Assembly (NCBI GenBank): GCA_946555455.1
Contig: CAMNSU010000001.1
Span: 119,017 to 183,016 of the forward strand
Origin: an uncultured Clostridia bacterium
GTDB lineage: Bacteria > Bacillota > Clostridia > RUG12999
Direction of reading: 5' to 3'
DNA length: 64,000 nt
The stretch's first letter is position 1. Each line of letters opens with the position of its first letter. The notes beneath the pieces are model-generated. The model was not told where the DNA came from and ran no database searches. It saw nothing but the letters and a program-made list of their open reading frames with translations. A program made the position numbers and the translations under genes. Shown here piece after piece: positions 1 through 9,817 of the stretch.

Positions 1-756
1 ATAACGGATTTGCTGCGGCAAGTTGCTTTGTCCGTATTGACAAATCAGTTTATCCCCTTCTCCCAACACATAGATGGTTTCATGTTCGGCAATTTGGCTA
101 TCGTCCACATCCAGCAATATCTTTTCTTTTACCTGTACGCCCACTACTGCCGTCTTGTGATAACGGTTTGATATAGGAAGCTGTTGTCCAAATTCCAATC
201 GCGCCTGCGCGTCCGTTCTTTCCCGCCGATGAATTTGATATGCATTGTCACTTTCTTCCAGCAAGCTGTTCTTCCACTGTGCGAACGTTATTGTTCCATC
301 TGCTATGTAACGTTCAAAAAAACGCGAAGCAGATAACGCTTCCTGCGGTGTTACCACCATGTCGCTGTTCCTGAAATATACAAACACGATATCTGTAAAA
401 TTAATACCGTTGACATAGTTTCTTATGTTATCCATAGCTTGCATCATTTGATAACTTTTTTCGCCTTCTATCGGGCCTTCTACTTCTAAAAACTTTAGTA
501 CCTGTGGGTCAAGCGATATTCCCACTAATATTTTGTCTATTGTATCAAGTTTTGCGCGCATACCTTTTTTTAAACTGTTCAAATTCAACTGGGCATAGTG
601 TGCAACCTCTGTTTCCACTTCTGTATAAATTTGCATATAGCTGATAGCACTAATACTAATTTGAACCACAATTAACAAAACATAGGACAATATCCAAGTG
701 AACAAAATGCTTTTTTTCTGAAAAATTGCTTGAAATGAATACCGCTTTTTGTTCAT
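1..756 (-). CDS. AraC-type transmembrane sensor/regulator, N-terminal part (runs off left edge)
   Basis: An open frame of 252 codons with no stop before the window edge, so only the N-terminal half is visible. It starts at an ATG with AGGAGG seven bases upstream. The protein begins with a short basic cytoplasmic stretch (MNKKRYSFQAIFQKKS), one transmembrane helix (about residues 17-40), then a hydrophilic extracellular region rich in alternating hydrophobic segments. This is how the sensor half of two-TM AraC regulators of carbohydrate genes begins, and the complete protein at 53504-55801 has the same plan. The DNA-binding half would lie outside the window, so the AraC assignment is inference; a histidine kinase with a similar sensor is the alternative. 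Confidence 0.6.
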   Translation of the reverse strand, partial: MNKKRYSFQAIFQKKSILFTWILSYVLLIVVQISISAISYMQIYTEVETEVAHYAQLNLNSLKKGMRAKLDTIDKILVGISLDPQVLKFLEVEGPIEGEKSYQMMQAMDNIRNYVNGINFTDIVFVYFRNSDMVVTPQEALSASRFFERYIADGTITFAQWKNSLLEESDNAYQIHRRERTDAQARLEFGQQLPISNRYHKTAVVGVQVKEKILLDVDDSQIAEHETIYVLGEGDKLICQYGQSNLPQQIRY

Positions 757-1493
757 CTCTTTTCCTCCTGTTCTTATCACAAGATTACATATATTCCCCC
801 ACTGTTTTCACCCTCTGTTAAACAAAACAATCCTTTCCTATGATTCTTTCTTGCCGTGCAATGTCTCCTTTGCCTAATGGGCGGCTTTTTGGCAAATGCG
901 GAAACGGACGCTCTTTTCCAAGGGAGATTTTTTCGATTATCCTATTGCCGCTGATACAGTCCCATATTACTATTCTCGCGGCTGATGCTATTAATAGTCT
1001 ATCATAATCTATTCCCTCTGTCAATATTACAAAACTGTTCCAGCCGGCATCTTATTTATAATGCTACAACTTATAAAATTACAACCCGACATCTATTGTA
1101 AACTATAATAACATTTTTTCAGTTCACATCACAAAGCCACATTTCACACCGGCAGATTCTTTTTTAATGTTTTCTTGATTCTCTTTTTATAGCATTCTGC
1201 TGCGACTTAAAGTCTGTTTCTCCTACGCTTATTTTTTATGGGCATGAAAAGAGCTGGATAATGTATGTATCTCCTGTCTCATATTACCCACCTCTTTGAT
1301 GATCTGGTTTCACTTATCTATATAGCGATATAGGCAAATGCGGCAGATTGCATTTAGTATCTTGCTTTACTTGTCTATATCAGCATCAGCAAACCTGTCA
1401 AATCCGTTTTTCCATTTTCCTTTTCCATGGGTGAGCATATATACCTTTATAAGAGAAGGCGGCATATAGCAGATAATTTTTATCTGATATAGC
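757..1493. other. Intergenic region upstream of the sensor gene
   Basis: No convincing gene. A consensus-like promoter pointing left lies at 996-1024, which would give the sensor gene at 756 a leader of about 230 nt. A 68-codon frame in the leader begins inside the -35 box and is rejected. The rest is AT-rich with short imperfect repeats and no recognised RNA. Confidence 0.5.
996..1024 (-). promoter_or_regulatory. sigma-A promoter toward the left-edge sensor gene
   Basis: Read on the minus strand: -35 TTGACA (1019-1024), 17 nt spacer, -10 TAGACT (996-1001). The predicted transcript starts near 989 and would run into the gene starting at 756. Confidence 0.55.
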
Positions 1494-1526
1494 AAAAAAA
1501 GCTGCCGCAAAGCGGCAGCTTTTTTT
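1494..1526 (-). terminator. Rho-independent terminator of the SLH gene
   Basis: Perfect 8 bp GC-rich stem (GCTGCCGC / GCGGCAGC) with a 3-base loop, flanked by seven A and seven T, so it can work in both directions. It lies 25 nt after the stop codon of the leftward SLH gene. Confidence 0.9.
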
Positions 1527-1551
1527 ATAATCATATGACAACTGTCATATC

Positions 1552-4500
1552 TTATTTTGTTTTAATGATAACAGCGTCTTTTGCGATATCTTCGATAACA
1601 CGAACGAATACGTAGTCACCAGCAACATCGCCGCCTACTTCTCTATCGTAGTCCAGATCGCCCAGGTCACTTTCAACGATTCTCGGGTCTCTGCCTTCAA
1701 ATTTGTCGAATACTGTAACATTTGCATTTCTGAATGTTACATCAATATAATCAGAGAAGCTTTCATCATCTGTGTCCGCAGCATCATTTTTCACCAGTTT
1801 TACAGAACTGTTGCGCAGATCTCTTGCATAACCGAAATAGAATTTAACGTTATCTTTATTCGGTGCTGTATCCAGCAATTTGTCTTCGCCTACAATGGAA
1901 TCTGTGATATCCAAAGTAGCTGGCGTTTTGATGTTGTTGCTACCATCAAACTGATCTGCTACAGAGAAGATTTTTGCAATCGCTCTCAGTTCGTCGCCAG
2001 CGCCGCTCTGGTAAACCACAACGTCACCTTTTGCGAAGTTCGCAGATTTTACTACATTGCCTGCAGCATCCAGACTGAATCTATCAGTGTCATCGCCAAC
2101 CAATACGTTAACTTCTTCACCGTTCATCAGACCAGTCAGTCTTATTACGTTGTCGCCGTTTGCATTTGTTGTGCTAGATACACCTGTGATAACCATCATG
2201 TTGGAATTTGCAACCAATGCATTAACAAGGTTCTGACCAACAATCATTTTTGCCTGACTGTCATCGTCACAGTTAATTGCATATGCGCTAATTTCCTGAC
2301 TGTCTACCAGTGCATCTTTCTTCATAACAGTGATATCGTTTTCGTCCAGAGCTGTTGTCAAATCGTCAACATCAATGCTGAACAACAGAGTTTTGTCAGT
2401 CATATAAACGCCCGCAGCAGCATCTGTATTCACATTATAGGTAGCTGCTTTAATCTGGAATGCAGTATATGCATATCCGTCATCACGCAGTGTTTTAGAA
2501 CGACGCGGTTCCAGATTCAGTTTGTAGATTTTGCCATCAGAGTTCAGGTCATAAGCTACCGGTGCATTTACAATGTAGTTGCCAGTAGTATTTTCACCAT
2601 TCATCTCCGGTACAATATCTTTCAAAGTAAATGTACCATCTTCGTTGGTATCTGCAGTGATATCCAATACATCATAATCTGTCGGAACCAGACTATCAGA
2701 TGTTGTAGAAGTATCAGCTTCGTTGATGGTTACTCTGTTTGCAAATTCATAAACTACGAATTCGCCTTCTTCGTTCATCATCTGAATCTGTTTTGTTGTG
2801 CTAATTCCGCTACCTTGACCAATCTTGGTTGCGAAACCAACTTTCATGTTGTTTACGATAGCGGATTTATCCATGTAGAAGATATTTCCTCTAGCGTTGA
2901 TATAGAATACAGCCGATGTATTTGTTCTCAGCTGATCAAAGCTAATTCCACCATTGTTGGTTTCAACTTTGTAAGATTTACCGTCAACAGTGATTTCTTT
3001 GTCAGAATCGCTGATTTCAGTGATTTTACCTTCAACTTTGTTGTCCATAACAACAACTTTACCAGTAATCATTTTGTTGTCTTCAACGATACCTTTTCTG
3101 ATGCTCAAAACAGAACCTGTTTTGATATCTTCAAATTTAGCTTCTGTGCCGTCTGCATTTTCGATTGTGAAAGAAGCATTTCTTTCAGTCGGATCCAGAT
3201 ACAGTGCACCAGCATTGTTTTTGGATGTTACTCTGTAGGTGTTAGCATTCACCATATCAACAACCATGTCGGTGTAGAAATCAATGTATGCAACATCATA
3301 TTCAGAATCTGTATCATTGTTCAGTAATTCTACATCAAAGCCCAGATCATTTTCCAAAGCTTCATCAATCAATTTTGCAAATACATCCATTGCTTCGTCG
3401 CTAGAATCAATAGAAATGCCTTTCAAAATTGCTTCAACACTGGAACGACCGTTTGTAAAGCTGATATCGTTTACATACAGAGAGAATTCTTTCGGATCCA
3501 GAGTTGCTCTTGTGTAAGAACTGCTGTTTTCAGCATTGTCATAGAAAGAAACTTCCGGAGTAGCTTTTGTCATGTCAGTATATCTGGAATAGATATCTTC
3601 GCTTGCAAATTTTACTTCTTCAATTCTGCTTGTTTTTTCAACAATCGCTTTGATTACTACATCGTCATCATAAGCGCCTTCCAGATAAGCGATAACCGGT
3701 TTGTTCAGATAAGACTGAGCGTCGGTTGTGCCAACAGAAACTTTGTCTTCAACCCATGTCAGGTCAGAATAAGTTGTGCTAGCAGCCGGGTCGGAAATCA
3801 TCAGTTTGCCATCATATGCAATGTAGTGTTTGTTGACACGCAGACGAACCTGGTCGGGCTGCAGAGCATTGCTGCTACCTGTGCTTCCCGGGATTTCCAG
3901 GATAGTAGCTTCAACTTTTGTCAGACCCAGAGAATCCAACAGGATTTTGTCGCCAGGCTGATACTGAACAGAACCTGTTCCGTAGGAAACCTGTTCCATC
4001 AACGGTACATCCAAAGAGTTGTAAGCCAGTCTTGCAACAGTTCCACGGTTAGCGATTGCACCTGTTGCACCAGAAACACCTTTTGTGATGTTTGTCTGGG
4101 AAGCAACTGTTAAATAACCAACCGGATAACCCATGGATTCAGCCTGCGGGCCATAACCCAGAGCTGCAACTACCATTTTAACTGCTTCTTCAAATTTTAC
4201 GTTTTCTTCGGGCAGGAACAGACCGCCGCCGACACCATTGATGATGCCCTGCTGGGAAGCCATGTTAATATATCCACTTGCCCAGGAATCAGCAGGAACG
4301 TCAGAGAAAATGGTTTGTCCTTTTGCACTGTTCGCTGCATCTTCCAATCCTTTGATACGGCATACAATTGCAGCAAATTCTGCTCTTGTAATGTTGCCTT
4401 CCGGTTTTACTGTTCCATCGTCATATCCTTTCAGGATACCCAGATCAGCCAATACCGATACTGCTTCTGCGTAGCTTGCAGTTTTGTCCAGATCAGAGAA

Positions 4501-4578
4501 AGAAGCCGCAAATGCGTTCGTTCCAATGATCATCGCAAAAGCAAGAACTACGGCAAGAACCTTTTTCAGATTCTTCAT
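1552..4578 (-). CDS. S-layer-type protein with N-terminal SLH domains
   Basis: Exported cell-surface protein of 1008 residues. The start at 4578 is chosen over an upstream in-frame ATG because GGAGG sits just before it and a signal peptide follows directly (basic start, hydrophobic core, cleavage likely after NAFA, about residue 24). Three SLH modules follow: about 26-75 (GYDDGTVKPEGNITRAEFAA), 90-140 (FSDVPADSWASGYI) and a more divergent one to about 195. SLH triplets bind pyruvylated secondary cell-wall polymer. The remaining 800 residues are beta-rich with repeated short 'GKITEI..DKEITVDGKSYKV' type modules and no recognised catalytic domain. It has the same architecture as the protein at 45684-48347. 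A consensus promoter and strong SD suggest high expression, so this may be the main S-layer protein; that last point is inference. Confidence 0.85.
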   Translation of the reverse strand: MKNLKKVLAVVLAFAMIIGTNAFAASFSDLDKTASYAEAVSVLADLGILKGYDDGTVKPEGNITRAEFAAIVCRIKGLEDAANSAKGQTIFSDVPADSWASGYINMASQQGIINGVGGGLFLPEENVKFEEAVKMVVAALGYGPQAESMGYPVGYLTVASQTNITKGVSGATGAIANRGTVARLAYNSLDVPLMEQVSYGTGSVQYQPGDKILLDSLGLTKVEATILEIPGSTGSSNALQPDQVRLRVNKHYIAYDGKLMISDPAASTTYSDLTWVEDKVSVGTTDAQSYLNKPVIAYLEGAYDDDVVIKAIVEKTSRIEEVKFASEDIYSRYTDMTKATPEVSFYDNAENSSSYTRATLDPKEFSLYVNDISFTNGRSSVEAILKGISIDSSDEAMDVFAKLIDEALENDLGFDVELLNNDTDSEYDVAYIDFYTDMVVDMVNANTYRVTSKNNAGALYLDPTERNASFTIENADGTEAKFEDIKTGSVLSIRKGIVEDNKMITGKVVVMDNKVEGKITEISDSDKEITVDGKSYKVETNNGGISFDQLRTNTSAVFYINARGNIFYMDKSAIVNNMKVGFATKIGQGSGISTTKQIQMMNEEGEFVVYEFANRVTINEADTSTTSDSLVPTDYDVLDITADTNEDGTFTLKDIVPEMNGENTTGNYIVNAPVAYDLNSDGKIYKLNLEPRRSKTLRDDGYAYTAFQIKAATYNVNTDAAAGVYMTDKTLLFSIDVDDLTTALDENDITVMKKDALVDSQEISAYAINCDDDSQAKMIVGQNLVNALVANSNMMVITGVSSTTNANGDNVIRLTGLMNGEEVNVLVGDDTDRFSLDAAGNVVKSANFAKGDVVVYQSGAGDELRAIAKIFSVADQFDGSNNIKTPATLDITDSIVGEDKLLDTAPNKDNVKFYFGYARDLRNSSVKLVKNDAADTDDESFSDYIDVTFRNANVTVFDKFEGRDPRIVESDLGDLDYDREVGGDVAGDYVFVRVIEDIAKDAVIIKTK

Positions 4579-4664
4579 TGTAAATTCCTCCTTATTGATA
4601 AAAAAATTCTCCACCTATGTAAAGGCGTTGGCATACAAGCTACCCGCCTAATGCCGATATGGTG

Positions 4665-4694
4665 ATTATACCACTACAATGTCCATGCTGTCAA
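4665..4694 (-). promoter_or_regulatory. Strong sigma-A promoter of the S-layer-type gene
   Basis: Minus strand: -35 TTGACA (4689-4694), 18 nt spacer, -10 TATAAT (4665-4670). Both boxes are perfect consensus. The predicted leader is about 80 nt. Confidence 0.85.
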
Positions 4695-5353
4695 GTCTCT
4701 GGAGCACTTGTAATAAAAATGTAACGTAACAGAACTTTATTTCCCTTGACATAACGCCGTTCTGCCTGTTTCTTTTCCTTTCAGGCGCCGCCGCGCACCT
4801 GACATTCGCATCTTATGTAGTGATATTTGCCGCTTACGCGGCATTTTTTGGATGAGAGTTCCAACTCTTGAACCATTATAACATATATTTTTTCTAAGGT
4901 CAATGGGAAATCTATCTTTTTTCAGTTTTGTATATCTTTGAAAGTTTTTCGCACCACTTTAAATTATAATTTGTTTATAATTCCTAAGAAATGCGTCTGA
5001 AAGACCTCCCAAGGTCGTTCCCCTCACTCATTACAGTTTGTTAGACGCGCCGTTTTTCAATTTGTTCCCGTTTTTTTTAATTTTTTTTATTTCCCAGGTA
5101 ATTTTTTTATTTATCTCATCATCGCGGCGCGGCTATGATGTGGTTTCCGGCGTTGTACAGATGATATTCCCTCACCGGTATTCCTCCACCGCCTTCGGCA
5201 CAAATATCCCTGTGATTCGCTTCTCCCAAGGGAGACTAATCGGAAACGCCAGTATGTTGAGTTTCTTCATTATATACCAGAAACCTTATCTATCAGAAAC
5301 CTTTACCCATATATTAAAAAATCTTTTATTTAGGCATCTTTACCCGATTTTCC
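4695..5353. other. Long intergenic region between pyrG and the S-layer-type gene
   Basis: No protein gene supported; a 117-codon rightward frame across it is low-complexity and lacks an SD. It contains a structured GC-rich island at 5117-5252 (listed separately), a second closed stem near 4991-5050 (arms GCGTCT / AGACGC around an inner hairpin GACCT/AGGTC), and a hairpin at 4828-4843 (TGCCGC/GCGGCA) followed by a T run on the plus strand. Confidence 0.5.
5117..5252 (-). ncRNA. Candidate structured RNA between pyrG and the S-layer-type gene
   Basis: Read on the minus strand, an 8-bp closing stem (CTGGCGTT at 5252-5245 with AACGCCGG at 5154-5147, one G-U) encloses several small hairpins (CTCCC/GGGAG, CACA/TGTG, GCC-GAA-GGC, CGGT/ACCG). 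It is followed by a hairpin with arms CATCAT/ATGATG. An extended -10 (TGGTATATA, within 5271-5280) lies just upstream, but no good -35. I do not recognise the RNA family. It could be a regulatory leader or a free RNA, and the strand is inferred from the -10. Confidence 0.3.
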
Positions 5354-6958
<1,605 letters not shown>

Positions 6959-7042
6959 TCACGCCTCCTTTTTTCTAAAAAACAGGCTTCGACCTACTTC
7001 TTTCCTTTCAAAGTTTGTCTCAGCCATCTTATTATTTTCCAT
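6959..7042 (-). CDS. Possible 27-codon upstream ORF of pyrG
   Basis: A short frame in the pyrG leader, beginning MENNKMAETNFERKE and ending FFRKKEA. It has an AGGAG SD a few bases before its ATG, and its TGA lies one base before the pyrG start triplet. The position suggests translational coupling or attenuation. Nothing else supports it as a protein, so it is only a candidate. Confidence 0.3.
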   Translation of the reverse strand: MENNKMAETNFERKEVGRSLFFRKKEA

Positions 7043-7081
7043 TTCTCTCCTATCATCAGATAGGCAACTACATACCTTATT

Positions 7082-7110
7082 ATTGTAATATGCATTTGGA
7101 TTTGTGTCAA
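7082..7110 (-). promoter_or_regulatory. sigma-A promoter of pyrG
   Basis: -35 TTGACA (7105-7110), 17 nt spacer, -10 TACAAT (7082-7087) on the minus strand. The leader is about 120 nt. Confidence 0.8.
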
Positions 7111-7222
7111 GTATATTTTTCAACAAAAATTCCCACAGATGTTTTACCATTTCTTCTGATTGCCGTGCTATGGCGCGGCACACAAGCTGCAATATGATTT
7201 CGCCCCCGTTTCTTAAGCAAAC

Positions 7223-7255
7223 AAAAGTCGAACCGCGTGTGGTCTTCGACTTTTT
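7223..7255 (+). repeat. Hairpin containing the AAAAGTCGAA repeat core
   Basis: Arms AAAAGTCGAA and TTCGACTTTTT around a 12-base loop. It lies between the divergent pyrG and folT promoters, where no transcript needs ending. It shares the string GCAAACAAAAGTCGAA with palindromes near 14808 and 21243, so it is listed as a member of that family. Confidence 0.55.
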
Positions 7256-7345
7256 ATTTTTGAATGCAAGAAGTAAAAATTTTTGCAAAAAACGGCGTGC
7301 TTTTTGCCTGATTCGCCCAAAAATGAAATATTTTTTATTTATCTA

Positions 7346-7374
7346 TTGCATTTTTCATAAATCTATTGTATACT
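7346..7374 (+). promoter_or_regulatory. sigma-A promoter of the folT riboswitch transcript
   Basis: -35 TTGCAT (7346-7351), 17 nt spacer, -10 TATACT (7369-7374). The predicted start, near 7381, is directly before the riboswitch. Confidence 0.8.
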
Positions 7375-7397
7375 GTTACATGAACAAATGAATAAGT

Positions 7398-7503
7398 GCA
7401 GAGTAGGTTTTGATGCGTTAAGTGATAAAAAGACGGGAAGTTGCTTTTTATACGAAAAATCCATTTCGGTGGATTTGCGGTATCAAGACCGCATTCCGCT
7501 GCT
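7398..7503 (+). promoter_or_regulatory. Tetrahydrofolate (THF) riboswitch
   Basis: The conserved elements of the THF riboswitch appear in order: a closing stem GCAG..CTGC, GAGTAGG, the hallmark GCGTTAAGTG, a paired arm ATAAAAAG/CTTTTTAT, GGGAAGTTG, ACGAA, a variable hairpin (AAATCCA..TGGATTT), and the 3' half GCGGTATCAA..CCGCATTCCGCTGC. These elements match what I know of the Clostridia THF aptamers upstream of folT and folE. It lies upstream of a terminator and the folate-transporter gene, the classic arrangement for shutting off folate uptake when THF is plentiful. Confidence 0.93.
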
Positions 7504-7556
7504 GCTTTTGCAAAGATACTAGAATCAAATTCCCCCTTATGTGATTTGGTATAGAT

Positions 7557-7598
7557 AAAAAAGGATAGCGGAACCAATCTGGCTCCGCTATCCTTTTT
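7557..7598 (+). terminator. Terminator of the THF riboswitch expression platform
   Basis: Stem AAAGGATAGCGGA / TCCGCTATCCTTT with an 11-base loop and a T run, about 55 nt after the aptamer and 117 nt before the folT start. A weaker hairpin with T run (GAATACG/CGTATTC) follows near 7634-7657. Confidence 0.85.
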
Positions 7599-7714
7599 TA
7601 TCTGCGGAATGACTTTCACTTCAGCAAAAAATAAGAATACGGCATCGTATTCATTTTTTGCTGAAACTGCGCCATCGGCGCCGTTTGTATCTTTTTTATG
7701 ATGAGGTGAAGGCA

Positions 7715-8299
7715 TTGCAAAACAAAAAAACTCTTTCCGTACGCGCCATTGTATTCATTGGCGTTTTTGCGGCGCTGGACATCGTATTAACGCGTCCGTT
7801 CCGTACACTCGGTGCACCCTTTAATTTTGGGTTCGTTGCCATTGCCACAGCAGGTACGTTTTTTGGTCCTGTCTATGGCGCTTTTACAGCACTCGTATCT
7901 GATATTTTGGGATATCTGCTGTTTCCGCAAACGAAACCATATTTTCCGGGCTACGCAATCACGGCGGTTTCACGCGCACTGGTTTACGCATTCCTGTTTT
8001 ACCGTAACCCCGTGATGCATCTGAGCAAAGACACCAAACTGTTTGCTTGGTGCAAGGCTGTCGCCCTCTGCGTAATTGCCAGCGGTCTTAACATCACTAT
8101 CAACCTATTTACATTACCGCTTTGGCAAGTCATTACTTCCGGAACCTATCAATCCTATTGGTTTTTTGTTCTCAAACGGATTCCCAATTCCCTGCTGTTC
8201 TGGGGAATCCAAATTGTTACGTTGCCTCTGCTCATGCGGTATCTTGCGCCGCTGCGCGAAAAATATGCGCCGGAATCGATTCGATTGCGCAAGGTCTAA
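7715..8299 (+). CDS. folT: Folate ECF transporter S component
   Basis: Membrane substrate-binding subunit that captures folates and works with a shared EcfA-EcfA'-EcfT energising module, which is encoded elsewhere. The protein of 194 residues has about six hydrophobic segments. It starts with the ECF-S pattern (SVRAIVFIGVFAALDIVLTR) and carries the family's FGFVAIATAGTFFGPVYGA and FPQTKPYFPGYAITA stretches. The TTG at 7715 is preferred because GAGGTGA stands seven bases before it; an upstream TTG in frame at 7658 has no SD. Control by the upstream THF riboswitch independently supports folate as substrate. The gene is followed by a palindromic repeat and a strong terminator. Confidence 0.92.
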   Translation: MQNKKTLSVRAIVFIGVFAALDIVLTRPFRTLGAPFNFGFVAIATAGTFFGPVYGAFTALVSDILGYLLFPQTKPYFPGYAITAVSRALVYAFLFYRNPVMHLSKDTKLFAWCKAVALCVIASGLNITINLFTLPLWQVITSGTYQSYWFFVLKRIPNSLLFWGIQIVTLPLLMRYLAPLREKYAPESIRLRKV

Positions 8300-8306
8300 G
8301 TGGGTA

Positions 8307-8334
8307 GGTATAAGAGAATCAACGCTCTTATGCC
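8307..8334 (+). repeat. 28 bp palindromic repeat (family member)
   Basis: Arms GGTATAAGAG and CTCTTATGCC around AATCAACG, starting 8 bases after the folT stop codon. It has the same organisation as the ends of the 275 bp element at 58235-58509. Confidence 0.6.
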
Positions 8335-8349
8335 CAATATACACCATCA

Positions 8350-8383
8350 GACAGGAGAGGGAAATCCCTCTCCTGTCTTTTTT
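8350..8383 (+). terminator. Terminator of folT
   Basis: Perfect 12 bp stem GACAGGAGAGGG / CCCTCTCCTGTC, 4-base loop, six T. Confidence 0.93.
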
Positions 8384-8470
8384 GGTAAATACCACTTTGA
8401 AATCATTTTTTCCTAAAAAATGTTATTCTAAATGAGAAGAATATGCTTTTACAGATTTTCCGTATACAGA

Positions 8471-8506
8471 AAGGGGCAGAGAAAAAGCGTTTTTTCTCTG
8501 CCCCTT
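8471..8506 (-). terminator. Hairpin after trmFO, probable terminator
   Basis: Long stem (AAGGGGCAGAGAAAAA / TTTTTCTCTGCCCCTT) ten bases after the trmFO stop. The T run that follows on the minus strand is short, so termination efficiency is uncertain. Confidence 0.6.
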
Positions 8507-8515
8507 GATATTTTT

Positions 8516-9817
8516 CTATAACTCTTTTTTTATGGTTTCTATCACGTCCAGCGCGCGGAGCGAAATCTGCAAATTCCGTTCTCGTTTCTTTTTCACTTTC
8601 TTGTCCAGTCCGTCCATGATGCCGAATGTTACGTTCATGGGCTGAAATTTTGAAACTGCGCCGCCGGAAATATAGTGTGCCAATGCGCCGGTTGCCGTCG
8701 TGCGTGGGAAAACCAAGTCCTCTTTCCCCTGCAAGCGGCGCGCCAGATTCACACCTGCCACAAAGCCGGAGGCAGTGGATTCTATGTAGCCCTCCACGCC
8801 TGTCATCTGTCCTGCAAAATAGACGCCGTTTCCATTTTTCAGCCGGTAGGTACGATCCAGCAAGGTGGGCGAATTGATATAGGTATTGCGGTGCATGACG
8901 CCGTAGCGCACAAATTCCGCATTCTTCAGCGCCGGAATCATACCAAATACGCGTTTTTGTTCTCCCCATTTGAGGTGGGTCTGAAAACCAACAATATTAT
9001 AGAGCGTTCCTTCACGGTTATCCTGCCGGAGCTGCACCACTGCATAGGGCTGTCCGCCGCCGCGCGGATCCTCCAATCCAACCGGTTTGAGCGGTCCGAA
9101 CAACATGGTATCATGACCGCGGCGCGCCATGGTCTCAATTGGCATACACCCTTCAAACACCACTTCTCTGTCCGCTTCGCTGCGCGGCGCACGCTCTGCG
9201 TGCACCAACGCTTCCCAAAACGCTTCATATTCCTCGCGGTTCATGGGGCAATTGATATAATCCGCTTCGCCGCGGCCATAGCGCGACGCACGGAATGCAC
9301 TTTCAAAATCAATAGATTCCAGCGTCACAATCGGCGCGGCAGCGTCGTAGAAATAAAGCTGCTGACCGCCGGTCAACGCCGCAATTTTCTCTGCCAGCGC
9401 GTCGCTGGTCAGCGGCCCTGTTGCCACCACCGCATTTTGTTCCGGCAGACTCGTCACTTCCTCGCGCACCAGCGTGATGTTCGGGTGCTGCTGCACCGCT
9501 TCCGTCACCGCACGCGAAAACAAATCCCTGTCCACTGCCACCGCGCCGCCCGCCGGAACAATGGTTTTATCGATACAGCGCATAATCAGCGAATCCATGC
9601 GGCGCAGTTCTTCTTTCAGCAGTCCCACGGCATTTTCCAGTTGACCCGAGCGGAAGGAGTTGCTGCACACCAGTTCCGCCAACCCTTCGCTGTGGTGGGC
9701 GGGAGAAAATTTCTGCGGTTTCATTTCATAGAGCCGGACGGCGATACCGCGCTGCGCCAGTTGATAGGCGGCTTCACTGCCCGCCAGTCCGCCGCCGATA
9801 ACAATTGCTTCTTCCAT
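8516..9817 (-). CDS. trmFO: Methylenetetrahydrofolate-tRNA-(uracil-54 C5)-methyltransferase
   Basis: Makes ribothymidine at position 54 of tRNAs using methylene-THF and FADH2; the Firmicutes replacement for SAM-dependent TrmA. 433 residues, typical length. The N-terminal FAD dinucleotide motif is [11 protein letters not shown] (about 7-17); the conserved [20 protein letters not shown] block (near residue 51 onward) carries the family cysteine. The C-terminal half has the NREEY and [18 protein letters not shown] motifs. The ATG directly abuts the topA stop codon, so it is the last gene of the dprA-topA-trmFO operon, a common Firmicutes order. Its cofactor links it to the folate uptake gene that faces it. 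Confidence 0.96.
   Translation of the reverse strand: MEEAIVIGGGLAGSEAAYQLAQRGIAVRLYEMKPQKFSPAHHSEGLAELVCSNSFRSGQLENAVGLLKEELRRMDSLIMRCIDKTIVPAGGAVAVDRDLFSRAVTEAVQQHPNITLVREEVTSLPEQNAVVATGPLTSDALAEKIAALTGGQQLYFYDAAAPIVTLESIDFESAFRASRYGRGEADYINCPMNREEYEAFWEALVHAERAPRSEADREVVFEGCMPIETMARRGHDTMLFGPLKPVGLEDPRGGGQPYAVVQLRQDNREGTLYNIVGFQTHLKWGEQKRVFGMIPALKNAEFVRYGVMHRNTYINSPTLLDRTYRLKNGNGVYFAGQMTGVEGYIESTASGFVAGVNLARRLQGKEDLVFPRTTATGALAHYISGGAVSKFQPMNVTFGIMDGLDKKVKKKRERNLQISLRALDVIETIKKEL

Noticed and set aside
818..1024. 68-codon leftward frame in front of the left-edge sensor gene
   Set aside because: Its start codon coincides with the -35 box of the promoter, there is no SD, and the composition is not protein-like.
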